A stretch of 23,071 nt of DNA from a virus. Numbering within the stretch: position 1 is the stretch's first letter; every line of letters begins with the position of its first letter. The notes beneath the pieces are model-generated. The model was not told where the DNA came from and did no database searches. It saw only the letters and a list, made by a program, of their open reading frames with translations. Both the position numbers and the translations under genes were made by a program. This document shows, one piece after another, positions 7,197 to 17,700 of this stretch. The stretch covers positions 1 to 23,071 of IMG/VR virus record IMGVR_UViG_3300042878_001581; one strand, given 5' to 3'.

Positions 7197-10183
7197 TAGT
7201 TACCACTACAATTTATACTGATGTTTATTCCCGAATTTAACGATAGAATTTCATCAAGATTTCTATCTGTACACGTTAAACTTGTAATTGTTAAAAAATT
7301 TCCATTTAAATAATATGTATATCCAAAATCATATAATAATGGTAGGTACTGAATTAAAGCATTTCTCCAAACCCTATTTGAAGGTACGTCAGTTAGCCCA
7401 TACCCCGTGTAAAACAATTCTTGTATAAGAATATCACCACCTATTCGTAAATCAACATACCAACTACTTTCAACTGAGTTTTGAACACAGTCATTTAGGG
7501 TGAGCCCACTTGATGCTAACATTGAATTCACTCTATTCGATAAAATCCCACTAAAGTTACTAACATTAATATCATCATTTAACCATGGATATATGTTAAA
7601 ATCCGTATATTCCGTTGTACAAGTATAATCGAATATGTTTGATATGATATAACAAGGGTCAACAGGTACTGGTATAAACTGACATCCTCTTTGTCTTCTA
7701 TAAACAAACTTTTGTTTATGTAAAACTGAGTTTTCCATTTTAACACCTGTATTCCAAATAGTTGTTGCAGGAATCATTTGTTCCACCAACTTCATCCAAT
7801 AAGGACCAATACCGTTCACGTAATCGATTAATTTTTGATACGTATATTTGTTATTTGGTAAACCGACTGTTTCTTCCGATTCAATGTATTTCCACCAAAT
7901 AGATTGTAAGGTAGGGTATCCCCCCGTCTTACCATCTGAGATATATTGTCTATTTCTAACATTAATCATATTTTCCCAAAAGGTTTGAGAGAATTCAAAG
8001 AATGTTTTCTTTTTTGGTTCAGGTTTAATGAATGTCCAATCAACTCCACCTGGAACAGGATATCCGACCGTCAAACCTGATTCAGGTATTGGATAGTCAT
8101 ATCTTCTTGATTGGTCCCAAACATCATATACAAGACCTTGTGCTGGGTTTAAGAACAAATCAACGTTTTTAACGTTCATTACCAATTTCTCATTATCAAC
8201 ATAATAATATGCGTTGTAATCCGCATTAGTTGACACCCTAATTCTATTATCCTCTTCCAACCATGACTTATTATTATCAACTATTTTAGTTAATTTAAAC
8301 CCTTCAGTCATGTACGGGAAATCTCTAAATCTATTTAAATATTCTTGACCATAAGTAAATGGTGATAAGGTAGTTTGAATGTCGTAGTTTTGTCCAGTAT
8401 AAATATTTCCTGTAATTTTAACTTGGTCAGGGCTTCTATGTTGCGGTGTAACTTCATACCATCCAGCACCCACTTGGAAAAAATAATCTTCAGTATTAAT
8501 TGGTGCCGATGGAAAACCTAAATTATCTATTGGGTAGTCTTGTAACTCAACGTTAGCATTCTGATAAGTTGCCGTTGAAGTAAACCCTGAATAAACACGT
8601 CCTTTAATTTTATATGTCTGTCCCGGCAAATATGATGGAATATTATCAACATAAGTTCCACCTGAAATTCTTGCCCATTGTGTGTAGAACTGGTCTAAAT
8701 TAATTTTTTGGTCCGCAAGGTAAATATTCTCGTTAAATTCAATTAACGAATCTGGAGCGCCGATTAACCTCATCATAAACTCAACAGACCTTCTTGTTCC
8801 TTTAGATTTGAAAAGGTATGCTGCATTCAAAATTAAGTTTCGATAAAACGAATAGTTTAATTCCGTTGGGGTTAACGCTCTGGCGTATCCAGGGTATGTT
8901 GGTGTTGTTGTATTCCCAAAAACAGAACTTAAAAAGTCTTCGTTAGTTATCGGTGAAAAATTTGATGTCCACCCTAACGTTTGAGCTAAATTCACAAGTA
9001 ATTGTGATGGTATATCATTTGATGGATTATAACTAACGGAATTCATGTACGCTAACGCATCAATGAATTGTTTAACTTGGTCAAAACTTCTACCATAAAT
9101 TTGAAATATTTTTTCAACTTTTTGTCCCATAGTATCAAACTCTTTTAATGAGTCTGTTACCAAGAACCTTGATAAGAAATTACTCTTAAATGAATCTAAA
9201 TTTATCGCAATAGACTCTAAACTATTTAAGTAGTCGTCAAATAAAAACGACCTAATATTAAGGTTCCACTCACCATCTTTAGGCCATGTGACCGATTGAT
9301 AGTTAGTGTAAAACTCACCATTTTCTGTTTGAGCCGGCACTTGGAAAACCGCCGTGTATTCAGGTCTAACAAGTCGATTTAATAAGAATTTCTCAACTTC
9401 ATCAAAGTCTTCGGAAAATATCTTATCAACAATAAAGTCGTTTGGTCTTATTTGAAAGTTTTCATTAAAAGTTGTTGCGGTTGCGCCAAATGGTGAGCCT
9501 GATACATAAAATTGTAAGTATCCCGTTGACAATGTCTCTGACGGTGTAAATGATACAATGTTATATATGTTACCGTTAATACTGACCGCGTAGTCTAAGT
9601 AAGTATTATATAAGTTCCTGTAGGGTGACACAATTATTTCTCTAACAGATAAATTAGTTGACGCACTTATTGAATAATCAATGTCGAATGGATTATTAAT
9701 TCTATCAACATCAACTTTGAAGTATGTCTCGTCTTGCACTGAATCGTAATCAATATCAAATGCAGTTGCACCTGTTATAAAATCTAAGTTAGTAAATATA
9801 ACATCTAATGCTGCGGGAAAATAATTAATTATTTTTGTAACTGAAACTTGAAATCTTTTACTTAAAGACCCGTACATTGAGAAGTTTAAAACTTGTGACA
9901 CGTCGTAGTTTGGGTACACCCTAAACTGAGTTGCCATAATTCTTCTACTCTCAGTTAAATCATTAATATCTAAATCACCTAAACTAATTGGTTCCGAAAA
10001 CGCTCCAACACTAAAGGTCCTATTAACCTTTTCAACAACTGAAGTTGTGAACTCAAAGTTACCTTGCGTAAGCCCACCACCCTCTACTGTTTGTAATCCT
10101 ACAATGTTGTCAGAAAAGGTTGCCGCCCCACTACCAGGTCTTGGGGGGTAAAAGTATTTTGTATTCTTTTGCGTTATCGCCAT
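7196..10183 (-). CDS. Large tail/baseplate protein with a P2 gpI-like K-G-T motif
   Basis: This 995-residue protein begins MAITQKNTKYFYPPRPG and is soluble throughout, with no signal peptide. Its central part (about 320-480) is helix-rich and contains RNLILNAAYLFKSKGTRRSV at ~448-467, followed by EFMMRLIGAP. A leucine-rich stretch ending in K-G-T-x-x-[AS]-[VI] and then a short hydrophobic helix is characteristic of P2 gpI-type tail proteins and of large tail proteins in environmental phages. Gene order after gp25- and gp6-like genes fits a wedge or tail-fibre attachment role. The C-terminal region has scattered cysteines (ISNIFDYTCTTEY; ends INCSGN). It overlaps its upstream neighbour by one base (TAATG) and its downstream neighbour likewise. 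The family assignment rests on one motif and context. Confidence 0.75.
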   Translation of the reverse strand: MAITQKNTKYFYPPRPGSGAATFSDNIVGLQTVEGGGLTQGNFEFTTSVVEKVNRTFSVGAFSEPISLGDLDINDLTESRRIMATQFRVYPNYDVSQVLNFSMYGSLSKRFQVSVTKIINYFPAALDVIFTNLDFITGATAFDIDYDSVQDETYFKVDVDRINNPFDIDYSISASTNLSVREIIVSPYRNLYNTYLDYAVSINGNIYNIVSFTPSETLSTGYLQFYVSGSPFGATATTFNENFQIRPNDFIVDKIFSEDFDEVEKFLLNRLVRPEYTAVFQVPAQTENGEFYTNYQSVTWPKDGEWNLNIRSFLFDDYLNSLESIAINLDSFKSNFLSRFLVTDSLKEFDTMGQKVEKIFQIYGRSFDQVKQFIDALAYMNSVSYNPSNDIPSQLLVNLAQTLGWTSNFSPITNEDFLSSVFGNTTTPTYPGYARALTPTELNYSFYRNLILNAAYLFKSKGTRRSVEFMMRLIGAPDSLIEFNENIYLADQKINLDQFYTQWARISGGTYVDNIPSYLPGQTYKIKGRVYSGFTSTATYQNANVELQDYPIDNLGFPSAPINTEDYFFQVGAGWYEVTPQHRSPDQVKITGNIYTGQNYDIQTTLSPFTYGQEYLNRFRDFPYMTEGFKLTKIVDNNKSWLEEDNRIRVSTNADYNAYYYVDNEKLVMNVKNVDLFLNPAQGLVYDVWDQSRRYDYPIPESGLTVGYPVPGGVDWTFIKPEPKKKTFFEFSQTFWENMINVRNRQYISDGKTGGYPTLQSIWWKYIESEETVGLPNNKYTYQKLIDYVNGIGPYWMKLVEQMIPATTIWNTGVKMENSVLHKQKFVYRRQRGCQFIPVPVDPCYIISNIFDYTCTTEYTDFNIYPWLNDDINVSNFSGILSNRVNSMLASSGLTLNDCVQNSVESSWYVDLRIGGDILIQELFYTGYGLTDVPSNRVWRNALIQYLPLLYDFGYTYYLNGNFLTITSLTCTDRNLDEILSLNSGINISINCSGN

Positions 10184-11091
10184 TAGGTTGTTATGTTTGT
10201 AAAGTTTTTACTAAAATCAATATTATCATTTCTATTCTGTCTAACCTCATATAACAATGCATTAAATTGGTCTCTAATCTCATACAAGTTGTATTGTCTG
10301 TAGATATTATTTTGACTGTCGTAGATTGTGTAGATACCATCATCAATAGATTTAGTTTGATTACCGTAAAGTGCAATTGCAAGTGATGATATATCGTATT
10401 CAACCATTTCTACCTCCAATGTTATTGGATTGAAGAATGTGTTGGTTATAATAATGTTTTGATTCGGCTGTCCAATAAATGGAGTTGCATTTGGTTTGTT
10501 TGTCGGTGAAGATGACGGTGATAGGGTTAAGAAAATAAGGTTTGAATCTCCATCAACATATCTATATCTAATTGATTTTTGAGAAGTATTTACTTCGTTT
10601 GTTACAACTGGTTCACAATAAAAACTTGAAGTAACAACTCTAAAAAAATTAGGTATCTTAGAACCGTCAGGATTCAAATATTCAATTCTAAATCCAACAA
10701 GTCCTTGAGGTACGAATTTGTTTTGATATTCCGTTGGGACGTTACTAATATCTATTATAATACCTTTAACATTTGGTAGTGCGCTTAGAACTCCGCAATC
10801 TGTAATAACTGTTCTTATTTGTGCAGGCCTTAAATAAAGCGTGTATATCCCTAATGCGTTAAATTGATTTGCAGGTAGTATTAAGTTATATAACCCCCCT
10901 AAAACCTCAACACCTGCGTTTCCACCTGTCTCCGTATTAGCGAAATAAGGTCTAAGTAGGGTTTGTGCGTCCAATTTCGTAAGCACGAATTGGTCTGTCA
11001 CATCTCTTGTTGGAGTGTAGTTCATGATTATCTCAACATCTTGTGGTGAAACATCTGAAGGTCTTATTGTACCGTATGAGCCGATTGCCAT
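10183..11091 (-). CDS. Hypothetical virion structural protein, 302 aa
   Basis: I do not recognise the family. The protein starts MAIGSYGTIRPSDVSPQDVE and appears beta-rich. A Ser/Pro/Asn-rich loop (LSPSSSPTNKPNATP) lies in its second half, and the C-terminus is helical and polar (YEIRDQFNALLYEVRQNRND). There is no signal peptide or membrane helix. Its position between baseplate/tail genes, its one-base TAATG overlap with the 995-codon gene and the shared strand support a tail or baseplate part. It has its own upstream element, the motif TAAACTATTTATAAA ending 15 bp before the ATG, so it may begin a transcript of its own. Confidence 0.75.
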   Translation of the reverse strand: MAIGSYGTIRPSDVSPQDVEIIMNYTPTRDVTDQFVLTKLDAQTLLRPYFANTETGGNAGVEVLGGLYNLILPANQFNALGIYTLYLRPAQIRTVITDCGVLSALPNVKGIIIDISNVPTEYQNKFVPQGLVGFRIEYLNPDGSKIPNFFRVVTSSFYCEPVVTNEVNTSQKSIRYRYVDGDSNLIFLTLSPSSSPTNKPNATPFIGQPNQNIIITNTFFNPITLEVEMVEYDISSLAIALYGNQTKSIDDGIYTIYDSQNNIYRQYNLYEIRDQFNALLYEVRQNRNDNIDFSKNFTNITT

Positions 11092-11105
11092 ATTATCTTA
11101 TTTAG

Positions 11106-11120
11106 TTTATAAATAGTTTA
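11106..11120 (-). promoter_or_regulatory. Repeated motif TAAACTATTTATAAA, candidate late promoter
   Basis: The minus strand reads TAAACTATTTATAAA in the 43-bp gap before the 302-codon gene. Exactly the same 15-mer precedes the 1588-codon gene at almost the same distance from its ATG (14 versus 13 bp between). The 3' part TATAAACT matches the T4 late promoter consensus TATAAATA at six of eight positions. T4-like phages use such short late elements. If it is a promoter, the mRNA leader would be very short. Promoter activity is inference. Confidence 0.5.
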
Positions 11121-11134
11121 GTTCTTTTTTTCAA

Positions 11135-12223
11135 TTAGGTTCTTTCTTTATTCTCGACATTAAAAAATCCATAACCGTAATTTATCATATCTCCTAAGTT
11201 ATCCACCTCACCCATTCTCATCACTCTTTCATAGGCACTGTTCTTACCTCTCTCGACAAATACGTTACTTTGTACTTGAGCTTGGTCAACAACTTTTAAT
11301 AAAACTTCATCTTTAGTTATTGGACTTGCCTGTAAATTATTTTCAGTTAATCCTGAAGATTGTTGAAAAAAGATTGTAGTCCCATCATTATAATCATAAT
11401 AGTCAACACCCGTAATAGTGTAAGCAGTAAATGTTGGATTGATATTTGAAATTGCTCCCCATATTTGTCCGTTAGAAATGACAGGAACTCCGACTTGAAA
11501 TTTTGGTGACCCATATTGGGATAACTCATTTACTCGGGATTTGGTAATCCCAGAAACGGTAAATGGTATTGTGACGTAGTTAATTGATGTTTGTGCTGAT
11601 ACTACATTAACCGCATCTCCTGAAAATATGTAATCGTATGACACGGGTGTTCCCACCCAATTACCTGATGAAGGAGCAAAAAATGCCTCTCCGTTTGGGT
11701 TATAAATTGTTGGGTTAGTGAATGGTGTATTTATTTTTTTAGAAACTTTAGTTACTCCCCACGGATTTGTTTGTTCCATGGTTATAATGTATTCTTTCGT
11801 CTCCGATGGATATGTATGGTTCAGTGTGTTTGGCGTATAATTCGTTATTATTTGTTTTGGCGTACCATCACCCCAATCTACTTGATATGAAGACAAGTTC
11901 AAAAATTTTTGAAATTGGTCTGAAGTATTGTAAATGTTATAAACGTATGGTAATTCCGTTGTTGATGAAAATAAAAAATTAGTTACCACATCTTTTTGAA
12001 GAACCGCACCATCAAATGGACTATAATAACCCGAATCTGCCGCTGTTTGTCTAAATAGGATTGGTACGCTTAAATTTGTTAACAATGACGCTCCGTTTGG
12101 ACCCGAACTAACTACTTTAGTCATCGCAGAATAAACTCCAACAGGAGTTCCATCGTAATCCACAACGGATAAGTCTCTCGCAACGTTTTCGGGTGATACC
12201 GTTATTTTATAGTAATCTGACAT
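11135..12223 (-). CDS. Virion structural protein with a PKD-like domain, 362 aa
   Basis: The protein starts MSDYYKITVSPENVARDLSV. Residues ~108-165 carry a PKD-like pattern: YQVDWGDGTPKQ (W-G-D-G-T at 117-121), then NHTYPSETKEYIITME (HTYPS at 136-140) and TNPWG. PKD domains are small beta sandwiches common in surface proteins, and also occur in phage tail and capsid decorations. The rest is beta-rich with no recognised family. The C-terminus is MGEVDNLGDMINYGYGFF plus a charged tail. It begins two bases after the stop of the 276-codon gene's upstream partner run, that is, the 276-codon gene's stop lies just downstream of this ATG. It is likely a baseplate or tail accessory protein; the exact role is unknown. 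Confidence 0.75.
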   Translation of the reverse strand: MSDYYKITVSPENVARDLSVVDYDGTPVGVYSAMTKVVSSGPNGASLLTNLSVPILFRQTAADSGYYSPFDGAVLQKDVVTNFLFSSTTELPYVYNIYNTSDQFQKFLNLSSYQVDWGDGTPKQIITNYTPNTLNHTYPSETKEYIITMEQTNPWGVTKVSKKINTPFTNPTIYNPNGEAFFAPSSGNWVGTPVSYDYIFSGDAVNVVSAQTSINYVTIPFTVSGITKSRVNELSQYGSPKFQVGVPVISNGQIWGAISNINPTFTAYTITGVDYYDYNDGTTIFFQQSSGLTENNLQASPITKDEVLLKVVDQAQVQSNVFVERGKNSAYERVMRMGEVDNLGDMINYGYGFFNVENKERT

Positions 12224-12225
12224 TG

Positions 12226-13056
12226 TTATGGATTTACATATTCATACCATTTTATGGGTAAATTAGTCCCTAATCTTTGACCGTATGTATTAAAAACTTG
12301 GTACGTTTGAGTTGGGTAATCCAACTTAACCGTATAGTATAAAAATTGTGTATTATCGAAAGCGTATTTATTTGTTCCTACTCCAAACAGGGCTTGTGGT
12401 CCGTCGGTTAAGTCAAACGGTGTTGTTCCTTTACCCGTCATCATTGTCGTAAACTGACCTGTTTTGGCATTAAAAAATTTGGCGCTCATGTAAAAGGTAT
12501 CGATATCCAAAAATGTTCTTTTCTTTAACCAATAAAGGAAAAACCCTTCCTTATCTCCAACATAATCTAAAACAAATTCAGGTTTTTTAATTGATACCAA
12601 CGTTCTTTGCATCTGAGTGTCCATCTTCAACCCTTGTTGTGTTGGTAGAATAACTGTTAAATAATTAGTTTGTTTCTTTTCATCGGGAGTGTCGTAAAAA
12701 TCCAACTTAAAAAATGAGTTAGTGAAATTGTTTTCGTAGTAATAAACCTCTTGAGGTGTAAACCCTTCACTTAGATAGTTAACTCTCCAATTATTAATGT
12801 CATTCATCGAACCACCTGAATAGAAATAAAACTCATAGTTGATTTCGGTGTTATTCGTTGTTCCTGTTGCAGGGGCATGAGCAAACCTTGAGATTTCAAA
12901 ATCTCTACCGACACCGATAACTTCTGTCACAATGTTTGTTTCGTATTCATCAATAGCCATATCTAATCCCAAGTAGTCCCATTTAAGTTCTACCGGAATG
13001 TTGATTTGTTTATCATCAAATCCATCTTGTCTAATAATAAATTTATTCACACTCAT
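12226..13056 (-). CDS. Hypothetical virion structural protein, 276 aa
   Basis: I do not recognise the family. I chose the ATG at 13056 (MSVNKFIIRQDGFDDKQ) over a TTG one codon upstream, because ATG starts are the rule here. The protein is rich in Tyr, Phe and Asn, looks beta-structured, and has no signal peptide or membrane helix. Its 5' end overlaps the 3' end of the 563-codon gene by 14 bases, and its stop lies two bases before the ATG of the 362-codon gene on the downstream side. Tight packing with baseplate genes argues for an assembly-module protein. Confidence 0.75.
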   Translation of the reverse strand: MSVNKFIIRQDGFDDKQINIPVELKWDYLGLDMAIDEYETNIVTEVIGVGRDFEISRFAHAPATGTTNNTEINYEFYFYSGGSMNDINNWRVNYLSEGFTPQEVYYYENNFTNSFFKLDFYDTPDEKKQTNYLTVILPTQQGLKMDTQMQRTLVSIKKPEFVLDYVGDKEGFFLYWLKKRTFLDIDTFYMSAKFFNAKTGQFTTMMTGKGTTPFDLTDGPQALFGVGTNKYAFDNTQFLYYTVKLDYPTQTYQVFNTYGQRLGTNLPIKWYEYVNP

Positions 13057-14734
13057 CAATTAACGGTTTAAATGAGAAGTCACTTTGAACTTCGTTATAA
13101 TTTATCCCCTCAGGTATTAGTCTAAATACAACATTTTTAAACGGATAATGGGCAGTATTAAAAAACGGGTATTCAACACCTCTATCAAGATTATCTACAA
13201 AACCATAAGTATATAAATCTCTCCATCTAAATTGTTGGTCAGCCGAAGAATAAAACGACCAACTAGGCGCTTGGTCTAAAAACCCAATATCCGCAGTTTC
13301 AATATAATCTGAAAATACTCTTAAAGTCATGGGATTATGTGGTTTATAATAATACCCTGGAGCGTTGTTTGTTGGTACCGTGGTAGTTGCAAATACGGTT
13401 TGATTGAACTTCATTTTGTGATAATATGGTGACACAACTCTTTCCGCCTGTTCGTAGTCATTCCACTCACAAAAATCTCCATCCATGATATCATCCTTTT
13501 TTAAATCCAAGTTATAGAAGAAACTTTTGGTTTCACCATTAGTTAGTGTATATCCCGAAACAGGAATTGTTGTGTTTGATTTTTGGTTATTATCGCTCCA
13601 CCAAGGATTAATTGTTTTTGACAAATTAAACTCCCATCCTTGTTTTAGTCCAATACCATCAAAAGGCATATTAAAATATCCTGAGAACCCTTTATTTATG
13701 ATTGTAAGATTAATCTCAGACAATGGTCTCATTTGGTTATCTCTATATCCTGCCAAATCAATATCGTAATTCGATGTGAAGTTATAGGCGTTACTACTAG
13801 ATTTTTGTGAAACTCTCGTAACATTGTTTGGGGTTATTGAACTGTATTCTAACTTCATTTGTTCCCCAAAAACATTCTTTTCAAAACCAACTTTAGTAAC
13901 CGCTAAATCAGTTAGGTTAGTTAGTACCTTATACTGTTTAACATAATACTCTGACCTTGTTTCCGTTAAATTATCAGGATTAATCACTCGTTTAAAAGTA
14001 CCTGTAGTACCGTTATTGAATGTTGTGCCCGTATACCCAATGTTTAATACATTAAACGTATACACATCTGTACCGAATAATCCAGTCCCCAGTGAATACA
14101 CTTGAAAGATGTTTGAATTTCTATAAGTTAATGATAACTCAACATACTCATTTGGTGTTAGTCCGTGAGGAGCAACGCAAGTAAATGAAATTAACCCATT
14201 ACCATTTTGTGATGTATTAGTAATTGTAAACGCAATACCATCACTAGCCTTCCAAGTAATATCGTTAGAGTCACTTGAATAATATGTTAATTCTTTATCG
14301 TAATCATTATCTGAAGGATAAGTTAAATAATATGTCCAATTGTATGTGTAAGCACTTTTAGCTTTATATTGAAAGTATTGGTCCTTAACATCGGGTCTAT
14401 AAAAATCAAACTCATAATACTGTGGAAACCCCCTCCAAATACCACTTTGTTTTGACGATTCGGGAGAAGTGTAATAAAGATTATCTCGAAATGGTATATA
14501 ACCTGTAGTACCTGTATAAGCGTTATCGTATAAATAAGTGACTTTAAATGTAGGTCTAAAAATAGTACATACCTGTCTTTCATCGTCATACACTTGAGCG
14601 AGACTTACTGTAGCACTTCTGTCGTACTCGGTAATTTCCTGACTTTGTTCGTCAAGATTAATCGAAATTTTCTGATTAACAGATGGTGCACCCTTATACT
14701 TTAAACCACTTGGAACTATTGTATATCTATTCAT
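13043..14734 (-). CDS. Hypothetical baseplate/tail structural protein, 563 aa
   Basis: The protein starts MNRYTIVPSGLKYKGAPSVN and ends FKPLIDECE. It is very rich in Tyr, Asn, Thr and Phe, appears to be mainly beta sheet, and has a Tyr-rich N-terminal third (residues ~85-150). I see no enzyme motif, signal peptide or membrane helix. Its ATG overlaps the stop of the 1588-codon gene by eight bases, so the two are probably translationally coupled and their products may interact. In T4 the genes after gp6 encode the remaining wedge proteins gp7 and gp8; this gene stands in an equivalent place, but I see no sequence match to either. Structural role inferred from context. Confidence 0.75.
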   Translation of the reverse strand: MNRYTIVPSGLKYKGAPSVNQKISINLDEQSQEITEYDRSATVSLAQVYDDERQVCTIFRPTFKVTYLYDNAYTGTTGYIPFRDNLYYTSPESSKQSGIWRGFPQYYEFDFYRPDVKDQYFQYKAKSAYTYNWTYYLTYPSDNDYDKELTYYSSDSNDITWKASDGIAFTITNTSQNGNGLISFTCVAPHGLTPNEYVELSLTYRNSNIFQVYSLGTGLFGTDVYTFNVLNIGYTGTTFNNGTTGTFKRVINPDNLTETRSEYYVKQYKVLTNLTDLAVTKVGFEKNVFGEQMKLEYSSITPNNVTRVSQKSSSNAYNFTSNYDIDLAGYRDNQMRPLSEINLTIINKGFSGYFNMPFDGIGLKQGWEFNLSKTINPWWSDNNQKSNTTIPVSGYTLTNGETKSFFYNLDLKKDDIMDGDFCEWNDYEQAERVVSPYYHKMKFNQTVFATTTVPTNNAPGYYYKPHNPMTLRVFSDYIETADIGFLDQAPSWSFYSSADQQFRWRDLYTYGFVDNLDRGVEYPFFNTAHYPFKNVVFRLIPEGINYNEVQSDFSFKPLIDECE

Positions 14735-17700
14735 CTAATGAGTATTTTGTTTTAAATCTGTCTAAAGCAGATTGCCCTTTAACCACACCGAAATAGAATT
14801 GGAATGGTGCTCCAACTAAAAATCTACTTGAAGTTTGTGGTGTTGAGGTGTATTTCCCTCCTACAGTCGGGTAACTTGTTACATTTCCGTCTACACTATA
14901 TATGTACCCTCTAGCGGTTAAGTCATTAGCTATAGATGTTCCATTTAGAAAGTACTTAGTATTTGTTGTTGACCTATCTAACCCTTGATAATTATTCTGA
15001 ATAATGTCTTGGGGGGTGGTTGCCCAATCATTTAATTGGTTTCCAAAAATCGTACTACTATCAGGATTTAATTTCCACTGATAAAATGGTACTAATTGTG
15101 ATTTAATACCATACGGATATGGGTAGTATCCAACATTGTCCGAACCTCTAAAATTAATTCTACCAGGTGTTAGGTAGTCTTTAGTTTGTAAATCTTGAGT
15201 TGTTGATGAAAACCATACAGCCATAATTGGGTCTTCACTTGTACCTAATATGTTTGTTGGGTTAATTGCTCCAGGTCTAATATTGTAGTATTCAGGTGAG
15301 AAATTTACATTACCTATCTCCGAATTTATTGACATAAGTTGAGCTAAGTCGCCATCAATTCGTCTTTCGGGTCTTGAAAATAATTGATTTAGAGAATTGT
15401 CACCCAATGGTATTATATTAGATAAAAATGAATTATCCGTAATACGAGAGATTACAAATAGATTAACTAAGTCCGAAGTGTCCCCATAACTTGTAGAATC
15501 AATATTCGGTATTATATATCCTTTTGTTGATGAGTCGAAGGTTATTTCGGAATAAAAGTAATCTTTCATTCCTAAATTTATGATTGTGGTTGGAAATAAT
15601 AAATTTAAATCATTTAGTGTTCCAACGTTCCCTGTTCTTTTACCAATAAATTTGTTTAAACTATCACTCCACGGACTACTTCTATAATAAAAATTATTAC
15701 TATCCATATTGAAATAAACAACTTCGTTGGCAAACCTTGGATATTCAGGTTTATTCTTACTATCATAATAAGTGTTTACCTGTAATGGGAACATATATAA
15801 CGAACCATTAATCCAATTATTCATAAAGGATTGAGAAAGTACTCCTCGACACAACCCATAGAAAAATCTAAATCTGAACCCCCATTCTCCGAAATTACTG
15901 ATGTCTTTACCTAAATCAAGTAATGGTCTTCTCAAAAACATGTAACATCCTCCCTCAACAGCGTCTTTGGTAGTACATTGTTGATTAATCGTGAAATTAT
16001 CTCCAAATCCTGTGTAACAGTCTAATCCAACCATACTCTCACAGTTGAAACTTTCTATTACAGTAATCTCATTAGGAAGTCCTTCTAAGTCAGGAGTTAT
16101 TGTCTGAGCACCTGTTGAAAACGCATCTGATGTAATATCCTCGGAATCAGTGTTAATTAAGTAAACACTGAAATTATTATTTTGTTGTAGTAACGATGGG
16201 TTATTAATAAATGAAGAGCCATCTAATCCGTCTGATGATGGAAGTCTATCTGTTCTTAAAATATTTTTAACATCATTACTAATTGTCATAGTTGGATTTG
16301 TACTAAAAAATGTTTTAGTGTAGTATGAATAACCTAACTCATTAAAAAATGGATTACTTAATTTAAGTATGTTAAAATTATTACTACTTATGAATGCAGC
16401 CCCACTAACATCTTCAGATAAATCGTATTTCGATGCGGATTCATTTGAAGTGTAAAACCCATTTGAAGTTATTGTAATCACCTTACCAGAACTTATTGTG
16501 GTTTTATTAGGTCTTGTTGCCGTTGTTGAGTCAAGTAATCCATAATACGCGGTATTGGTAGTTGTAAATCCTGTGAAGGATTGTCCCGCTGTTGGTGTAG
16601 TTGTTGTCCCTGGTTTGAAAAAATATGACTGAAAATACATCTCATCTTGATTGTAGTTTTGAATCGTGGGACTACTCTGATTAACTTTTTGAATTGGTAT
16701 GTTTATTCTAGTATTGGCAGTAAATGTCCAATTAGGGTCGTTTTCATTCGTTCCAAATAAATTACCGAGACTATATTCATTAGCATATTTTGGAGAATAT
16801 GGGTCCACTCCTCGTTGGAGTACTAAAATATATTGACTACCACCATCAGTAAAATATTCATACGGACTAATATTTTCAGTGGTTTCTATTTCCCATTTAC
16901 TACTTCTTAAAAAATTAGAATCCACATAAACATAACGTAACGTTTGACTATTAGCGTATAATATATCACCAAAAGACTGTGTAGTGTTTTTATTCCATAT
17001 CTTCGCAGCGTCTGATACAGTTATAGCAGTCACTACCTGATAATATTCCACATCTGAAGGGAATTTATAATTCGTTTCTTCAGAACCATAAGGAAGTACA
17101 TATCTTACAGGAGTAACAATATTTGTTGTTTGGGTTGTTGCATATGAAATGTCTACATATGTTGCGCCACTGCCGTTATACGTTTCCCCACTAATACCCG
17201 TTATAATACCGTCCGCAGTTGAAGCACTATAAAGGTAATTTGTGTCTGTGGTGGCACTTAAATTAACAAAAGTCAAAAGGTCTCCAGCCTCAAATTGTTC
17301 TTGACACAGTACTGTTATTGTATTATCATAATGATATTTTCCAAGATTATTATCTTTTGCAAATGTTAATTTTATTTTATTTTCTCCGTTAAAGTAAGAA
17401 CTTCTATTATTAAAAATATTGATTCTTTCACCGATTGGTAAGTCAGTAGAAAGAACTGTTCTTGAAATTAATTCTTGTGAAAGAGGTATTTTATACCTTG
17501 TTGTATCTCCAATATATTGTTGTAGTCCCATACCAGCAATTGCCTCGGAGTTCATTATAGATAGGTCATCCCCATTTTCAGTGTCTGCTGAAAATTTAAC
17601 TGACGCCAATAAATCATAATATGAATCAGGCGAGGACACGTAACTTAAAATACCTGACCCTGTTTCATTTTGACCAGCATTTCTAGATGTTTTTAAATTT

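Noticed and set aside
13057-13059. TTG start one codon before the 276-aa gene
   Set aside because: The adjacent ATG at 13056 is the more likely start.
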